In this document: piece after piece, positions 42,401-53,857 of the stretch
Layout: every line of letters begins with the position of its first letter
How positions within the stretch are numbered: position 1 is the first letter of the stretch
Origin: Asparagopsis taxiformis
Lineage: Eukaryota; Rhodophyta; Florideophyceae; Bonnemaisoniales; Bonnemaisoniaceae
NCBI GenBank assembly: GCA_030407315.1
Contig: JALQPE010000695.1
Coordinates: forward strand, 1 to 64,000
DNA length: 64,000 nt
Direction: 5' to 3'
The notes under the pieces: model-generated
The model's input: only the letters and a program-made list of their open reading frames with translations
What the model was told of the DNA's origin: nothing
Databases searched by the model: none
Made by a program: the position numbers and the translations under genes

Positions 42401-43461
42401 ACCAGCCTCCCATGCCACTTCATCGTCCCACCTTCTCCCTCACTCATCTTCACACTTAGGTCCAACACCAAGTCGTGAACACGCACTCCTACTACCCCTT
42501 GGCCCCTCTCTCGAACTTCTGACACCAGACTGTTTCGTGATAACATCATCACCCCAGCCTCCACATCACTCACTCCCCACAATCGCTCAATCACACACAC
42601 TGGCAGAGTCATCTGCTTCTCCATGATGCACAACGACCGAAACATGTCTCTGGCACTCAGCTCATCATCTAGTTCTTCTTTCTTCTTCGTCGACTCCCAC
42701 CTCTCCTCGAGAAACTGTACACTCGTCTCTAGTGCATTGGTCAGGCCTTTGTGCCCATCTCCATGTTCTGCACCAGCAACTTGTCGAGGCTTCGTTTCCA
42801 ATCGCTCCCAGTACAGACAAAAAGCACTCTCGTCACACACACTCGAGCTTGGGTCCATCTGCTGCCTCACTCCAGAGCCAGCAACACTCAATGCAAGTGG
42901 TAGTCCAGCACATGTTTCGATAATGCTGTTCAGTGCGTTCTGGTTCTGAGGTGAGAGCGATGAGATATCGGAAGTTTCGATACGTGCATGGTGGCAGAAT
43001 ATGCGGAGAGTCTTGTCGGTGTCCAATTCTTCGGGGTTGATTGATACAGTAAAGGTACGAAGGCCATCAGCTATATCCCTGCTTCTTGTCGACATCAGCA
43101 CCTTCAACGATGAGTTAGGATTGGTTTGGACAGCTTTGTTCATTGCACACACCAAGTTGTACACACTTGCATTGACATCCCAAACATCGTCAAAAAGCAA
43201 CAGGTAATGTTTCGTCCCTAGACGTTGCATGAGCTTAGTGATCATCGTGCGGTGAGTGTCCTCAGAAGCGGCCAATTTTATGAAAGCCTCTAGAAACTTT
43301 GGGAGTGTCGATTCCACAAATGCCTCTAGGTGACGGATAAACGAGGAGAGCGTAATATCCTGACCAAGCTCAAAAAACCACACACCATCATAGTGTTTGT
43401 CCATGACCTCGCTGTCACCACTAAGAGCGCACAGAATGGTTGTCTTCCCTGCTCCGCCCAT
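39478..43461 (-). CDS. NLR-2: NB-ARC, winged helix, WD40 repeats, C-terminal TIR domain
   Basis: The best preserved receptor gene, 1327 residues in one frame from MGGAGKTTILC. The P-loop is at 1-9, Walker B YLLLFDDVWD at about 82-91 and CAGLPLALSVAG at about 182-193. RVHDLVLDLS at about 325 is in the MHD position. WD40 blades run from about 530 to 1000 (SASRDETIRVWDTES, SASLDRSVRVWDVQSG). The TIR domain runs from about 1118 to 1250 (YDIFISHAGTDK, FLDRRELRPGED, WTLKEL with the putative NADase Glu), and the tail ends AAGPSSARG. The real start is probably 43856. A one-base deletion just before the P-loop (CACTGTTGG where sisters have CACTTGTCGG) puts the acylated N terminus out of frame, so this ATG would be a fallback start. 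Ligand and pathway are unknown. TIR cleavage of NAD+ on activation is inferred from the family. Confidence 0.92.
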   Translation of the reverse strand: MGGAGKTTILCALSGDSEVMDKHYDGVWFFELGQDITLSSFIRHLEAFVESTLPKFLEAFIKLAASEDTHRTMITKLMQRLGTKHYLLLFDDVWDVNASVYNLVCAMNKAVQTNPNSSLKVLMSTRSRDIADGLRTFTVSINPEELDTDKTLRIFCHHARIETSDISSLSPQNQNALNSIIETCAGLPLALSVAGSGVRQQMDPSSSVCDESAFCLYWERLETKPRQVAGAEHGDGHKGLTNALETSVQFLEERWESTKKKEELDDELSARDMFRSLCIMEKQMTLPVCVIERLWGVSDVEAGVMMLSRNSLVSEVRERGQGVVGVRVHDLVLDLSVKMSEGEGGTMKWHGRLVDSFEVSGNGRTGESEIEEEWWKLKKTESEKYMREHVVRHLLGAGRINEAVKLLTDYRWIEEMNKDEERIPFRKVITEVEMLRKYLEEVEEEKTESVRRIVRDLDVVMRAMWRCMMPHCVKNRDECTYQLFGRLRDVVSESGVVERIVCRIERYGERPWARCGPGVLESGGSGLRGVLKLKNAGECMCVCTGGEVIVGGREGEIWVLDGGDGTLKKTLVYHTDYSVVSVYFDRNTGLMYSCDRTGQVTIRKNEEKWRTMQVELEDKEDEISCMQVLPSLKKVVLGTRKGRLLVMDIPSGSLVRTVAAHDDLVSSLAIGGSEHVMVSASRDETIRVWDTESLEDNGAVFDGHTSRVTSVALSADGRLLASASLDRSVRVWDVQSGEQLWKSPDEHHRSSVVCVLFSRDRRLLFSADMHKTSVWRVSDSGRDVSLVDTRLEVSYCVGRCLCLGDGSDLFVLTGREVQVWDVRQFGNTIESVSPFLPDVCRFGISEDGSTMLTFNRESKLMEIRNVCDVSERIDRVISSVKISDEHRLPQIFAVSNDQRFVAYSLRRSCVVYIVDSRNGNVLHSLPDLEEWALSFASDEQDEASNSSSSGALRQGIGTLSFSADGNIISACAAANPNPDGNIQSVVHTKSMSWNVHSGEALNEAQLDGDSTATSNSETPHLVCNNGFDGWSFEYPSNVTYRGGASSSITATVEGYVCEAHYIADSSRLHFSIWEKGMFYIDLVTDNTQLPPRDEPHPIPFLPHSHPSPSRNTGTDSDAEADEVYDIFISHAGTDKFTIALPLYNLLVALGFKVFLDRRELRPGEDAPEKMIKAMRTAKIAVVILSPEYAARKWTLKELMCFVERFRAGGEGSVIIIPVFYRLTLDDCRDKNTLFKVVNDSGENVFVVEGFLERMVDEREYELRDVLQVLQSLRGVTGIENEGKVTNGESEEEKAAQMQFVEKIRDAIVEAMGRLKSGRAAGPSSARG

Positions 43462-43856
43462 ACCAACAGTGCGATAGAGCTTTGCGATCGGTCATCAGAC
43501 AGAATGGCGCGCTTCACTACACTCTCGGGCGCGGTGGAGGATGGTGACAGATCGAGTATCGGGGGCAGAATAGACGGGACATAGTCCGATCTGTGGACGA
43601 CGTGTACTCGGGGGATAGCAAGCGGGGCTAGAGAAGCAGATTGGGCTGGAGAGGACTGTGACGGTGGGGAGGACGTCGGAGGTGCTGGCGAGACGGGCAG
43701 TGCAGTGGCTGATGTGAAGGACGCGGCGGGGGAGTCGGCGATCGGTTGAGGCGTCGGTTGGCTTGGGTCGCTTGAAACAGGAGCTTGGTTAGACGGTGGA
43801 GCGGAGGTTGCAGGATTGGGAACAGAGGGGTTTGGTCGAGAGAGGCATTTACCCAT
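43462..43856 (-). pseudogene. NLR-2 N-terminal segment with myristoylation/palmitoylation signal
   Basis: Starts MGKCLSRPNPSV: Gly2 and Ser6 fit N-myristoylation and Cys4 fits palmitoylation. A Ser/Pro/Ala-rich linker of about 80 residues follows, then PPILDLSPSSTAPESVVKRAILS, the conserved lead into NB-ARC. The frame runs past the P-loop as LLVWAEQG and stops at 43326 because of the one-base deletion. Upstream (44059-44068) is a TGACGTCA palindrome, a possible bZIP site. Confidence 0.8.
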
Positions 43857-45519
43857 GGTGCGATGCGTGTGTGAAGACAGTGGAGAGCGTTAGTAGAGAA
43901 GATGGTTGGAACGAATAGGACGAGTAGAACAAATAGAACAAGCGGAGAGCTGAAGACGGAAGCAGTAGCGGAGGGCGTTTCGGCGATACGAGAGTGGAAG
44001 AGTCGGCGGCGCGCAGAGTTGCAGAGAGGACGGGTCTGACGTTGAGGTCGTGGAATGACGATGACGTCAAAGTTTCCCACTTGAGATACGGTGCAATGTC
44101 CACGTGTAGACCGGATTAGAAATATAGAATTTCAAGACGCGCAGAAGATATTTTAACATCAAAACGATAGTGCGGGCACGATGAGTAGTTGGCGGGACTC
44201 TTTTCTGTATAGGTACAGTACGCAACCCAAATTGGAGGGGCATCCCCTGTACCGGGCTGGACTGGATTGATTGAATCACGGCTGAAACTGCAATGGAAAC
44301 TATCGACGGCGACATAACAGGACTGAGGCAATCGCCAAGCAGCACCCGATCACTGACGCCAGGTCAAGGAGCAAGCAGACTCGCTTCCCAGCTCCAACGA
44401 CCCGGACTGCATCGCGCTCCCCCCATACATCCGTCTTCCGTTTCCGTTGAAAACCCTCCCTCCATCCCGCTGACCTTGTAGAATTTATAGTCACCCTGGG
44501 CACCTCTGGGGGGCCATTTGCTACATGCGCAGGCAGGGTTACACCTGAAGGACTACAGCACTCCTACCCCCCAGGTTTGGCCACGTGAATTTCCTGCAAA
44601 CCTTGCAGTAAAACTGCGTTCTTTAATTCCTTCGTCTCAAATTGTTAAGTGGTGTTTTGGGCCGAGAACGGTAGTGGTAAGGATGTTAATCCGCATTGTT
44701 GTCATCAATTCACAGAGTAGCATGTGTTGTGAGCAATGATCATCTGCCAAGTGGCAGTCAATCATACCCAAACAGAATATGTTGATGCAGATCCTATGAT
44801 ACAGTGTCCAGAAGCCAGAGCTGAGCTAAGGATCGCGAATTGCAGCCGTTGGACAGGACGGATAGAACAGGGGCAGGGAAGGGGTGAGTGCTGGTAGATG
44901 ACGAGTCGGTGAAGCGGAGGGCAAGGATTCCCCAGCAGTGGTGTCGCAGAAGGCTGTGTGAAATGTCTGGTAGTCTTCGGGAGGAGTCGAATTGAAATGT
45001 GAAAGTGGATTAAATTTGTGGCCCGAGTTGGTAGAGAGTCATTGCTTGGAAACACTGATTGCAATCATGCTGCATCGTGTTCAGCATCTGACACAAGCTG
45101 TGCCACGAATCATAGTCTACAGCCCCGCGTGTCGTGATAAGCGCTCCCCTGTCGTGGATGGAGAGGCATTGTAGGACACTGTAGTCGGCCGTGTAAAGCA
45201 GCGCAGCGATCAGATCCGTGGGCAGCGGATGAACTAGTGCGGGGTACGGAACGACTGACAATACGGGGCATGGGTAACGATTGTGGACACAATGAAAATG
45301 ATCAACATTTGCTGAGTGAGTGCCACGGCTGCTTCTGTCTAGTCAACGCGTTCATTGTTTGTGGTGTAGTATCATATGACACAAACTGGACGCTGTTACG
45401 GCACTGGGAAGGAGACTGGTGCAAAGGAAAGTGGAATAAACGATACGTCCTCGAACAAGGATTATTGAACTAGTTACCATGTTCAATTATTTGAATTAGT
45501 GCGACAAGTTTAAAGAGGC
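43857..45519. other. Intergenic, NLR-2 upstream
   Basis: Promoter side of NLR-2. No second gene, RNA or clear repeat recognised. Short ORFs lack any conserved sequence. Confidence 0.55.
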
Positions 45520-46100
45520 CAATCGGATCGGATGTGGAAATAGCTGAGGAGTGGACGTATCTGCGCATGAGTCACGGATGGAACGTACTGCACAGCGTGG
45601 TGTACCAGACATGGATCACGCACTCGCAAGTGTTCAGTGTACAAACTGACAAATGCAAGTGTTGCCACAACGAAATCAGCACACATATCAGTCATATGAC
45701 GCAGTTGACGTACATCTTCAGATATGGTTGCTCCAAATAGTCAAAGCGCGTTGCATACATACGACTGGCACATGCCACATGTTCCCGACGCGACGCACAC
45801 ACAATCACATGAACTTGTCCCATGCACGCCGGAATCCGTCAGCAACTGCACCCGAACACTACCGCACTCTCCATCTGTCGCCACAACGCTGAGAGGTAAA
45901 CTTTGACGCCGTATCGAGCGTACACGTGCGTTTTCCACGCGTCGGGAACGCGTACATCAGAATGAAGCGACTGTCGTGCAGTACGAACTCGTGAAAGTCG
46001 ACGCTCTGCACGGATTGTCGGATGATCACAAAGCATTACAGAAACACAATTACAGCAATTAACACAACCACTACTTGACTGGCCCGTCGCCGAGCCGGCA
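45520..46100. repeat. Cluster-specific repeat B, diverged copy
   Basis: Shares the order GATGTGGAAAT...GTGGACGTAT...GATGGAACG...CAGCGTG...TCATATGACGCA with copies near 36180, 38300, 53950 and 56160. Non-coding. Confidence 0.6.
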
Positions 46101-46734
46101 GCGATTGAGAAAGGTAGACAGTTGCCCTCATCGTTAACACGGATTGAGTAGTGTATGGCAGCATCTCAGTGTGCCAATTCAAGTCGCCAAATATTTCACA
46201 TTATTTACAGTTTCTATACTTTCCCACTTATTTCTGCCCAAACTTTCACACACTTTCACAAGTAATTCAATTCGGCTGAATCGATCGCGCTGTCCATCGG
46301 AGTACCCTCGGGTACCAAGTTGCTCTCACACCTGAGCGTTCATGCATACAGATTCAGTATTTCATTTTACATATTTCTGAATGAGCTCTCACACGTATGC
46401 AACGTCGCGGAAAAGTACAATACAGTGTGACTATTGCTTCTGATATCCCCAAAATAGCGAAATTCATCGCAGTATGTCCACTGCGTTTCCCTCCATCAGC
46501 AAGCAATAATCCGACCAAGTATCGATACTAACTTGTACACGAGCGCATTTTCCGAGTCCGATGTTCTATTGCGCGTTCTCAGTGGCTCTACTTGACGATG
46601 AGGCCGGCTGCTACAGCGCACCATTACACACTCTACCCATACCTACAACGTTTCATACACTACCTCCCATCTATCTATCACATAGTTCCGTTTCTGTGCA
46701 ATAATAAACATAGTAGAGAGGTGCATCAAAGGGT

Positions 46735-46880
46735 CAGCACTTGCACCGGTTTCCAGCCGCTTCCTACCCCCCACAATCGCATTCCCAATCGTTTCTACAA
46801 ACCTGTTCTGTTCCTCCTTCATTCTGCGCTCTTCCCAGCTACACGCACTCCCACTCTGTTTCCGCTCTTCTCCAACTGTC
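46735..46880 (-). pseudogene. Relic of NLR C-terminal tail
   Basis: The minus strand gives GAGPTVGEERKQSG, then RMKEEQNRFVETIGNAIVGG and RKRLETGASAD, matching the post-TIR tail (EEKAAQMQFVEKIRDAIVEA in NLR-2). The flank at 46490-46735 matches 35150-35394. Confidence 0.65.
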
Positions 46881-48115
46881 GGTCCTGCACCACTCCCACT
46901 CTTGTAGATAATACCACAAACACCGCTCTCGATATCTCAATTTACGATCTCCAGATGCACAGACTTGTCGCATTCCCATTGGCACACGCCACAGTCCCCG
47001 TGCCCCACCAACTTGGAATGCGCCAGCAATGCGCACAAACCATCCAATTTCTCTACCACTCGATGCACTCGCTCGATTCAATTCCCGACCTCCCACATAT
47101 TTTCCCGACAGCTGTCCAAACACCGCTCGCCATCGGACGACTCGCGACCAACTCGACCCGCTCATCGATACTCGCATGCTACAGACTGCACCAAACCATC
47201 GAGTCTCAGTCACACCCGCAATGGCGCACCCGACGCTCGCATCAACATCCCGCCGTCGCCATGCAGTGGGCGTACCGATTGCTACATGATCGCCTGTCCA
47301 TCACTGCGGAAATTCCATCGCCAAACACTGACCGTTTCCATTGCGTGCAGCCATGTTGCGCGTAGCTGTGTCTCAGCTTGTATCAGGAGCAGTTTGAAAC
47401 AGAGGCAGACCCATGATGCGAGAAGGCGCGTGTGAACGGGTCGTCGCCGACTGCCGTTTGGGGCATCCGATCGGGCGATGTGGCGTCATGCAACTGCACT
47501 GCGTTATGTCTACGGGCTGGTTGTTTTGCATGTCGGTACAGCAAGCGCAATGATCTGTGTCATGTCCAAGAGGGGGCAAATGCGATCGAGTTGGGTGGTT
47601 GCAGTTGCTGTTTCTGGACATGTCTACTGTCGAGATATGCGACTCATCGATTACCGATGGGCATGGGTGGCGTTGATGAAATGGAGCGAGGTACGGGTGG
47701 CTGCCAATGGGGCACGTGACGTTGCATTGTGGCGAGTGGTATCGATTTTTTGCTTGCACTCCGCGTAGAATACTGTGGAATTTGTTCACTGACATCGACG
47801 AATCCTGGCAGGACATCTTGAGCGCGAATGGTTTTGATAAGTTGCAACTGTCCTGCACCTGCACTTGTTCGCTCAGACACAAGACCACATTTGGTGACAT
47901 TTGTTTCACCAACAAATCGCACATCAACGGAATCGTATCTCGCCCATTTCATACGTATGTCAATAAACATGACTACAACTTTTACCAACAACACGATCAT
48001 ATGCGCTACCCTTTCTAGGAACGCCTCTGCGGCCGAGAAACCAGTCAGCCCGTGTGGCATCCCTTGTTGCCGGCGTATTCTTGTCGCCTGAAATACTCCA
48101 ATGACGGGTTCTTCA
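46881..48115. other. Intergenic, no gene supported
   Basis: Several ORFs of 80-250 codons overlap on both strands, but none has recognisable motifs or a counterpart in the duplicated blocks. Probably decayed sequence. Confidence 0.5.
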
Positions 48116-48430
48116 TCACTGTTCATCTTCCCAATTTGCGATTTCTAATCGTTGCGCCATACTATGACCAACAGCCTCGCCACTTTGCCGCCTCATGCAC
48201 TCGACTATTGCGCCCCTGATGCCATCGACAAATTTCGGATGCCCCGCCTTCTCCGCACCGCTATCTCCAGTCACTGCGGTTTGCCCAATACCCTTTGCAT
48301 TGTCCAGCGACTGTAGCGTCCTCAACACATCCCTTACCCCGTGCCCCGTCACGGTCATTCCGCCGTTTGCCCCAAAACTCGTTCTACCTGCGATATTGGC
48401 ACCAGTGGGCGCAAGCACAGACCGCAATCC
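48116..48430 (-). pseudogene. Relic of NLR C terminus (end of TIR region plus tail)
   Basis: The minus strand gives GHGVRDVLRTLQSLDNAKGI followed by GAEKAGHPKFVDGIRGAIVE, aligning with GYGIGDVLKALQSLRSITGI and GEKAGQRRFVEEIVEAIVEA of NLR-1. The rest of the gene is absent. Confidence 0.75.
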
Positions 48431-48819
48431 AGGATTTTCACCGGTGGCGCTTCCATTGGAGCAGATAGCGAACGGTTCGAAAGCTCGAGTGATGGGAGGT
48501 GAAAATGCATGTACTTGCTTACGAGGAAATGCATGTTGCAGTAGAGTTCATATCGTTCAACGCACATTATTGAGATTCTGATGGAGCCAATAGTGGTGCA
48601 TTCGTCGTTGCGGAATGATAGTGAAGCAGTCGTGGATGGAATGGTGGGGGTACATTTTCAGTGCCCCAACATCCACGCTACCACTCTTCCGCTTCGCTAT
48701 ATCCACTATCTGTTGGTCTCGACAAACGCCCGACTGTCGTCAATCGCGCTGGAAGTGAACTCTCCCCACACCGATGCGCACAACAAATTTCTTCAACGTG
48801 ATTTTACTGCAAATTATCT
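48431..48819. other. Intergenic, 3' of NLR-3
   Basis: No gene or repeat recognised. Confidence 0.5.
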
Positions 48820-51800
48820 TCACCCTGTCGCTCTACTCGGACCCGCTACCTCTCTCCGTTCTATGCGCCCCATCGCTTTCATCACAGCCTCTACAATCCT
48901 TCCAATAAACGTCTTCCGGCTCGCCGCCGCCTCGCTTCCGGCTTGGTTTGTCGCGTTTTCCAAATTCTCGATTCCTGTGATCCCTCTCATTTCCCGAAGA
49001 CCTTGCACAACGTCTGCAATGCCATATCCGCTGTTCCGCGCCATTCGTTGCAGAAATTCCTCTGTCATCAGCACTTTGTTCCCATCTTCATCCTCGATCA
49101 TCAGCGCATCTCTACAATCTTCTAGCGTTAATCGATAGAACACAGGGATTATAATCACACCCCTTTCACCACCACTCCTGAAGCGTCGCAGGAAACACAG
49201 CAATTCTTTTATGGTCCATGGGCGACAAGCAAATTGCGGTGACAGTATCACCACTGCTATTCTTGCCGTCTCCATTGCGTTGTCCATTTTCTGGGGTGCA
49301 TTCTGCCCGGGATGTAGTTCCCTCTTGTCGAAAAACACTTTCAGACCATTGGCGACAAGTTCTTCGAACAAGGGTTCGGCAATGAATTGTTTGTCGGGGC
49401 CGGCGTGGCTGATGAAGACGTCGTAGACTTCATCTGCTCCGATGCCTGTGTCCGTGCTTGTGTTTGGTTGTGGGGGTGGAGGGGGAGGAAAGGTATAGGA
49501 GGAGGAGGTTCATTGCGCGGTGGGATTTGGGTGTTGTCAGTTACGAGATCGATGTAGCACATACCTCTTTCCCGTAATAGCAGGTGTAATCGGGATGAGT
49601 CGGCGATGTAATGGGCTCCAAGCACATAACCTTCTACGGTGGCAATGATGGAAGACGATGCGCCTTGGCGGTATGTTACATTCGGTGAATATTTGAAGGA
49701 CCATCGGTGAAACTCACTGTTGCATACCAAGTGAGGAGTTTCGGTGCTGCTCATTGCGGTACTATCGCCGTTGAGCTGTGCTTCGTCCAGCGCTTCTCCA
49801 GACTGCACATTCCAGGACATGGACTTCGTATGGACGACTGACCGATTGCTGCCAATTAGGTTCGGTTTGCAGCTGCACAAGCTGAAATAATGTTTCCATC
49901 TGCACTGAACGACAGTGTCCCAATACCCCGTGTCAGATTACGTCGTGTCGTACTACTCGAGTCACCGGAACTCGAAGAATTCGATGCCTCATCCTGTTCA
50001 GCGGATGCAAACGATAGCGCCCATTCCTCAAGATCTGGGAGCGAATGCAAAACATTTCCATTCTGACTGTCAACGATGTAAACAACACAACTCTCGTACT
50101 GAGCATATGCGACGAATCGCTGGTCGTTTGACACGGTGAGTGTTTCAGGCCAGTCATGCTCATCGGATTTTGTGACACTCGAAATAACGCGATCGATGCG
50201 CTCTGACACGTCACACACGTTCCGTATCTCCATCAATTCCGACTTCTCATTGAACGTCAACATTGTTGACCCATCCTCAGAAATGCCAAACTTCCACACG
50301 TGTGGAAGAAATGGAGAGACCGACTCGATGGTGTTGCCGAATTGTCGCACATCCCAAACAAACACTTCATATTCAGTCAACACGTACAGATCCGAGCCAT
50401 CTCCCAGACATAGACTTGCACATCACAACGCGACACATCGGGAGGAGTGTCCACGAGTGACACCTCTCGACCATCGTTGCTCACCCGCCATACACTCGTC
50501 TTCCATAAATCTGCAGAAAATAACAAGCGCCCATCGCCACTGAACAGAACACTTTTCACTGACATATGATGTCTGTCTGGCGATTTCCACAGTTGCTCGC
50601 CACTCTGCATATCCCAAACCCGAACACTTCCATCGTACGATCCTGACGCCAGTAGTCTGCCATCAGCGCTCAACGCCACACTGTTCACCCCGTTTGTATG
50701 CCCCTCGAACACGGCGCCGGTGTCCTCGAAACTTTCCGTATGCCATGCACGGATCGTTCCATCCCGTGATGCAGACACCATCACATGTTCGCTTCCTCCG
50801 ATGGCCAGCGAACTCACTTGATCGTCATGCGCAGCAACAGCTTCAACTACTTTCCTACTCGGTATGTCCATCACGAATAGTCGTCCATTACGAGTACCCA
50901 GAACAACTTTCTCCAACGATGGCAATACTTGCATGCATGAGATCCGTTCTTCGTCTTCTAGTTCCACTTGCATCGTTCGCCATTTCTCTTCGTTCTTCCA
51001 TATCGTAACTTGCCCGCGAAGGTCGCACGAATACATCAGCCCCGTGTTGCGGTCGAAAAATACAGACCCAGCACCGTAATCTGCAGATAGAGTCTTCTTC
51101 ACCGTCCCATCACCTCCATCCAACACCCATATTTCCCCTTTCCACCCTCTCACAATAACTTCACCCCCCGTACCAACACACATGCATTTCCCTTCATTTT
51201 CCAGCTTCAGTACTCGCCTCAACGAGCTCCTCCCACTCTCCAGCACCCCAGGCCCACAACGAGCCCACGGCCGTTCCCCATATCGCTCTATACTACAAAC
51301 TATTCGCTCGACTATTCCACTCTCGCTCTCTACATCTCGCAGTCTCCCAAATAGTTGATACGTACATTCTTCTCGATTCTTCACACAATACGGCATCATG
51401 CTACGTTCCATTGCCCTCACGATCACTGCCAAATCGCGCACTATTCTTCTCACATTCTCCGTCTTCTCTTCTTCTTCTAGATACTTTCGCAACATCTCAA
51501 GCTCCGTGATTACCTTGCGAAACGGTGTTCGCTCTTCATCCTTGTTCATCTCTTCGATCCAGCGATAATCTGTCAACAACTTCACCGCATTGTAGGTGCG
51601 CCTAGCTCCGAGTAGGTGTCGAACCACATGCTCCCTCATGTACTTCTCGCTCTCAGTCTTCTTCAGCTTCCACCATTCTTCTTCTTCGATCTCACTGTCT
51701 CTAGCCCTCCCATTCCTCGACACTTCGAATGAATCAACCACCCTCCCATGCCACTTCATCGTCCCACCTCCACCCTCACTCATCTTCACACTTAGGTCCA

Positions 51801-53081
51801 ACACCAAGTCGTGAACACGTACTCCCACTACCCCTTGGCCCTCTTCTCGAACTTCTGACACCAGACTGTTTCGTGATAACATCATCACCCCAGCCTCCAC
51901 ATCACTCACTCCCCACAATCGCTCAATCACACACACTGGCAGAGTCATCTGCTTCTCCATGATGCACACGACACGAAACATGTCTCTGGCACTCAGCTCA
52001 TCATCTAGTCTTCTTTCTTCTTCGTCGACTCCCACCTCTCCTCGAGAAACTGTACACTCGTCTCTAGTGCATTGGTCAGGCCTTTGTGCCCATCTCCATG
52101 TTCTGCACCAGCAACTTGTCGAGGCTTCGTTTCCAATCGCTCCCAGTACAGACCAAAAGCACTCTCGTCACACACACTCGAGCTTGGTTCCATCTGCTGC
52201 CTCACTCCAGAGCCAGCAACACTCAATGCAAGTGGTAATCCAGCACATGTTTCGATAATGCTGTTCAGTGCGTTCTGGTTCTGAGGTGAGAGCGATGAGA
52301 TATCGGAAGTTTCGATACGTGCATGGTGGCAGAATATGCGGAGAGTCTTGTCGGTGTCCAATTCTTCGGGGTTGATTGATACAGTAAAGGTACGAAGCCA
52401 TCAGCAATATCCCTGCTTCTTGTCGATGTCAGCAGCTTCAACGATGAGCTACGATTGGTTTGCACAGCTTTGTTCATTGCACACACCAAGTTGTACACAC
52501 TTGCATTGACATCCCAAACGTCATCAAGTAACAGCAGACATCGTGTCGAAACTAGACGGTCCATAAGCTGGCTGATCATCGAGCGGTGCGTATCGTCAGA
52601 AGCAGCAAGTTCTTGAATTGTTCGACAATTCCGGCAACGCAGATTGGACAATTTTTTGCAGTTGGCGCACAAACGATGAGAGCGTGATGTCGTGACCCAG
52701 TTCAATGAAGTAGACAGTGTCTTGAAATTTGGCCCAAATGTCCTTGTCCCTGCCGAGGGCACATAGGATAGTGCTCTTCCCTACACCGCCCATGCCAACA
52801 AGTGCGATAGTGTTTTGCGATGGGATGTCGGACAGAAGGGCGCGCTTCACAACACTCTCGGGGGTGGTGGAGGATGGTGACAGATCGAGCACGGGCCGCT
52901 GAATGGACGGGACATAAAAAGTTTTGGGTTTGGTGACACGTTGACGGAGAATGGTGCGCAGAGGTCGAAGCGACGAGGGGGGTCGAGAGAAACCTGTAGA
53001 GGGAGAAGAGGCGGACTGTGCATTGTGTGGAGTGCGTGAGCGCGGTTGGGAGCGGTCCAGACGAGAGAAGCAATTACCCAT
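48820..53081 (-). pseudogene. NLR-3: full-length NB-ARC/WD40/TIR gene with about six frame breaks
   Basis: Starts MGNCFSRLDRSQ (Gly2, Cys4, Ser6: dual acylation signal) and is in frame through VLDLSPSSTTPESVVKRALL and the P-loop GMGGVGKST, so it shows the family's true N terminus. The frame then changes near 52620, 52395, 52015, 50420, 49865 and 49480. Pieces in order: CLLLLDDVWD, CAGLPLALSVAG, RVHDLVLDLSVKM (in a 552-residue open piece with WD40 blades SASRDGTIRAWHTES and SYDGSVRVWDMQSG), more WD40, then a TIR part (FFDKRELHPGQ, VVILSPQFACRPWTIKEL) and tail VAGPSRATG. The TIR part is more diverged from NLR-1, -2 and -4 than the rest, which suggests recombination. Confidence 0.88.
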
Positions 53082-53857
53082 GGCGTTTCAAGTGTGTGGG
53101 GAGCAAGCAGAGAGATGAGGGTTAGTTGTGGAGATGAATGGAACGGACAGAGCTGGGAGGGTGGAAGCGATGAGATGGAGCGTTCGGAGACTGGAGAAGC
53201 AGAGATTTCGGCGGTGACGAGCGGTGGGGCGATGACGTGACGTGGAGATGCTATGAGAATTGTTTTTCGCGAAGCGGGAAGACGTAGCAGACTGTGAAAT
53301 GCGTTGTGTTGGGAGCGCGTCGGAAGGATTTGATCTTTGGGTCGCTGCGAGGACGCAGCTGTTGGTGAGTATTCGAAATAGTGCGGTACCCATCGCAGCC
53401 ACACTGGCTGTGTGGTGTAAGGCCTTTTCTGCTCTGACACAGACGGGGGCGACCGACGAGGAAGCGGCATTGTTGCGCTTTTCCAACATCGATGACCTGA
53501 AAAAAAGCGTTCTCCAATGAATTGCGGCCAATTGTCTCACTATCCGACTGCATCACATGCGACGTGATCTGAACAGGTACCATCGTTTGATGGGCAGGAC
53601 GGACGAGGGGCTTGCGAAGCTGTGTGTGTGGGCGCGGATACGCGTGACAACGAGGGCGACGGCTGTGGGGAAGATGGAGGAAGAGAATTGGAGTGATATG
53701 GGATGTATTGAAATTCGTCTATGTTTGCAGCTTGCGTGATTAGGTGGGGTGCGTGGATTGAACGGAATCGCGATAGACAAGGTGGAGGGGCAGAGTGCAG
53801 ACGCGGGAATGGTACCTGGATGAGGGAAGTGGTGCTGCATGTATTGGTGGGTGGTGG
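53082..53857. other. NLR-3 upstream region
   Basis: Promoter side of NLR-3, with a GATGACGTGACG word at 53229-53240 resembling the TGACGTCA site before NLR-2. No gene supported. Confidence 0.5.

Noticed and set aside
39478..43856. Plant-type TIR-NBS-LRR gene
   Set aside because: TIR is at the C terminus and the repeats are WD40 type (GH...WD-like blades), not leucine-rich repeats.
46592..47365. 257-codon plus-strand ORF
   Set aside because: It runs antisense through the NLR tail relic at 46735-46880 and has no motif, so it is a chance opening.
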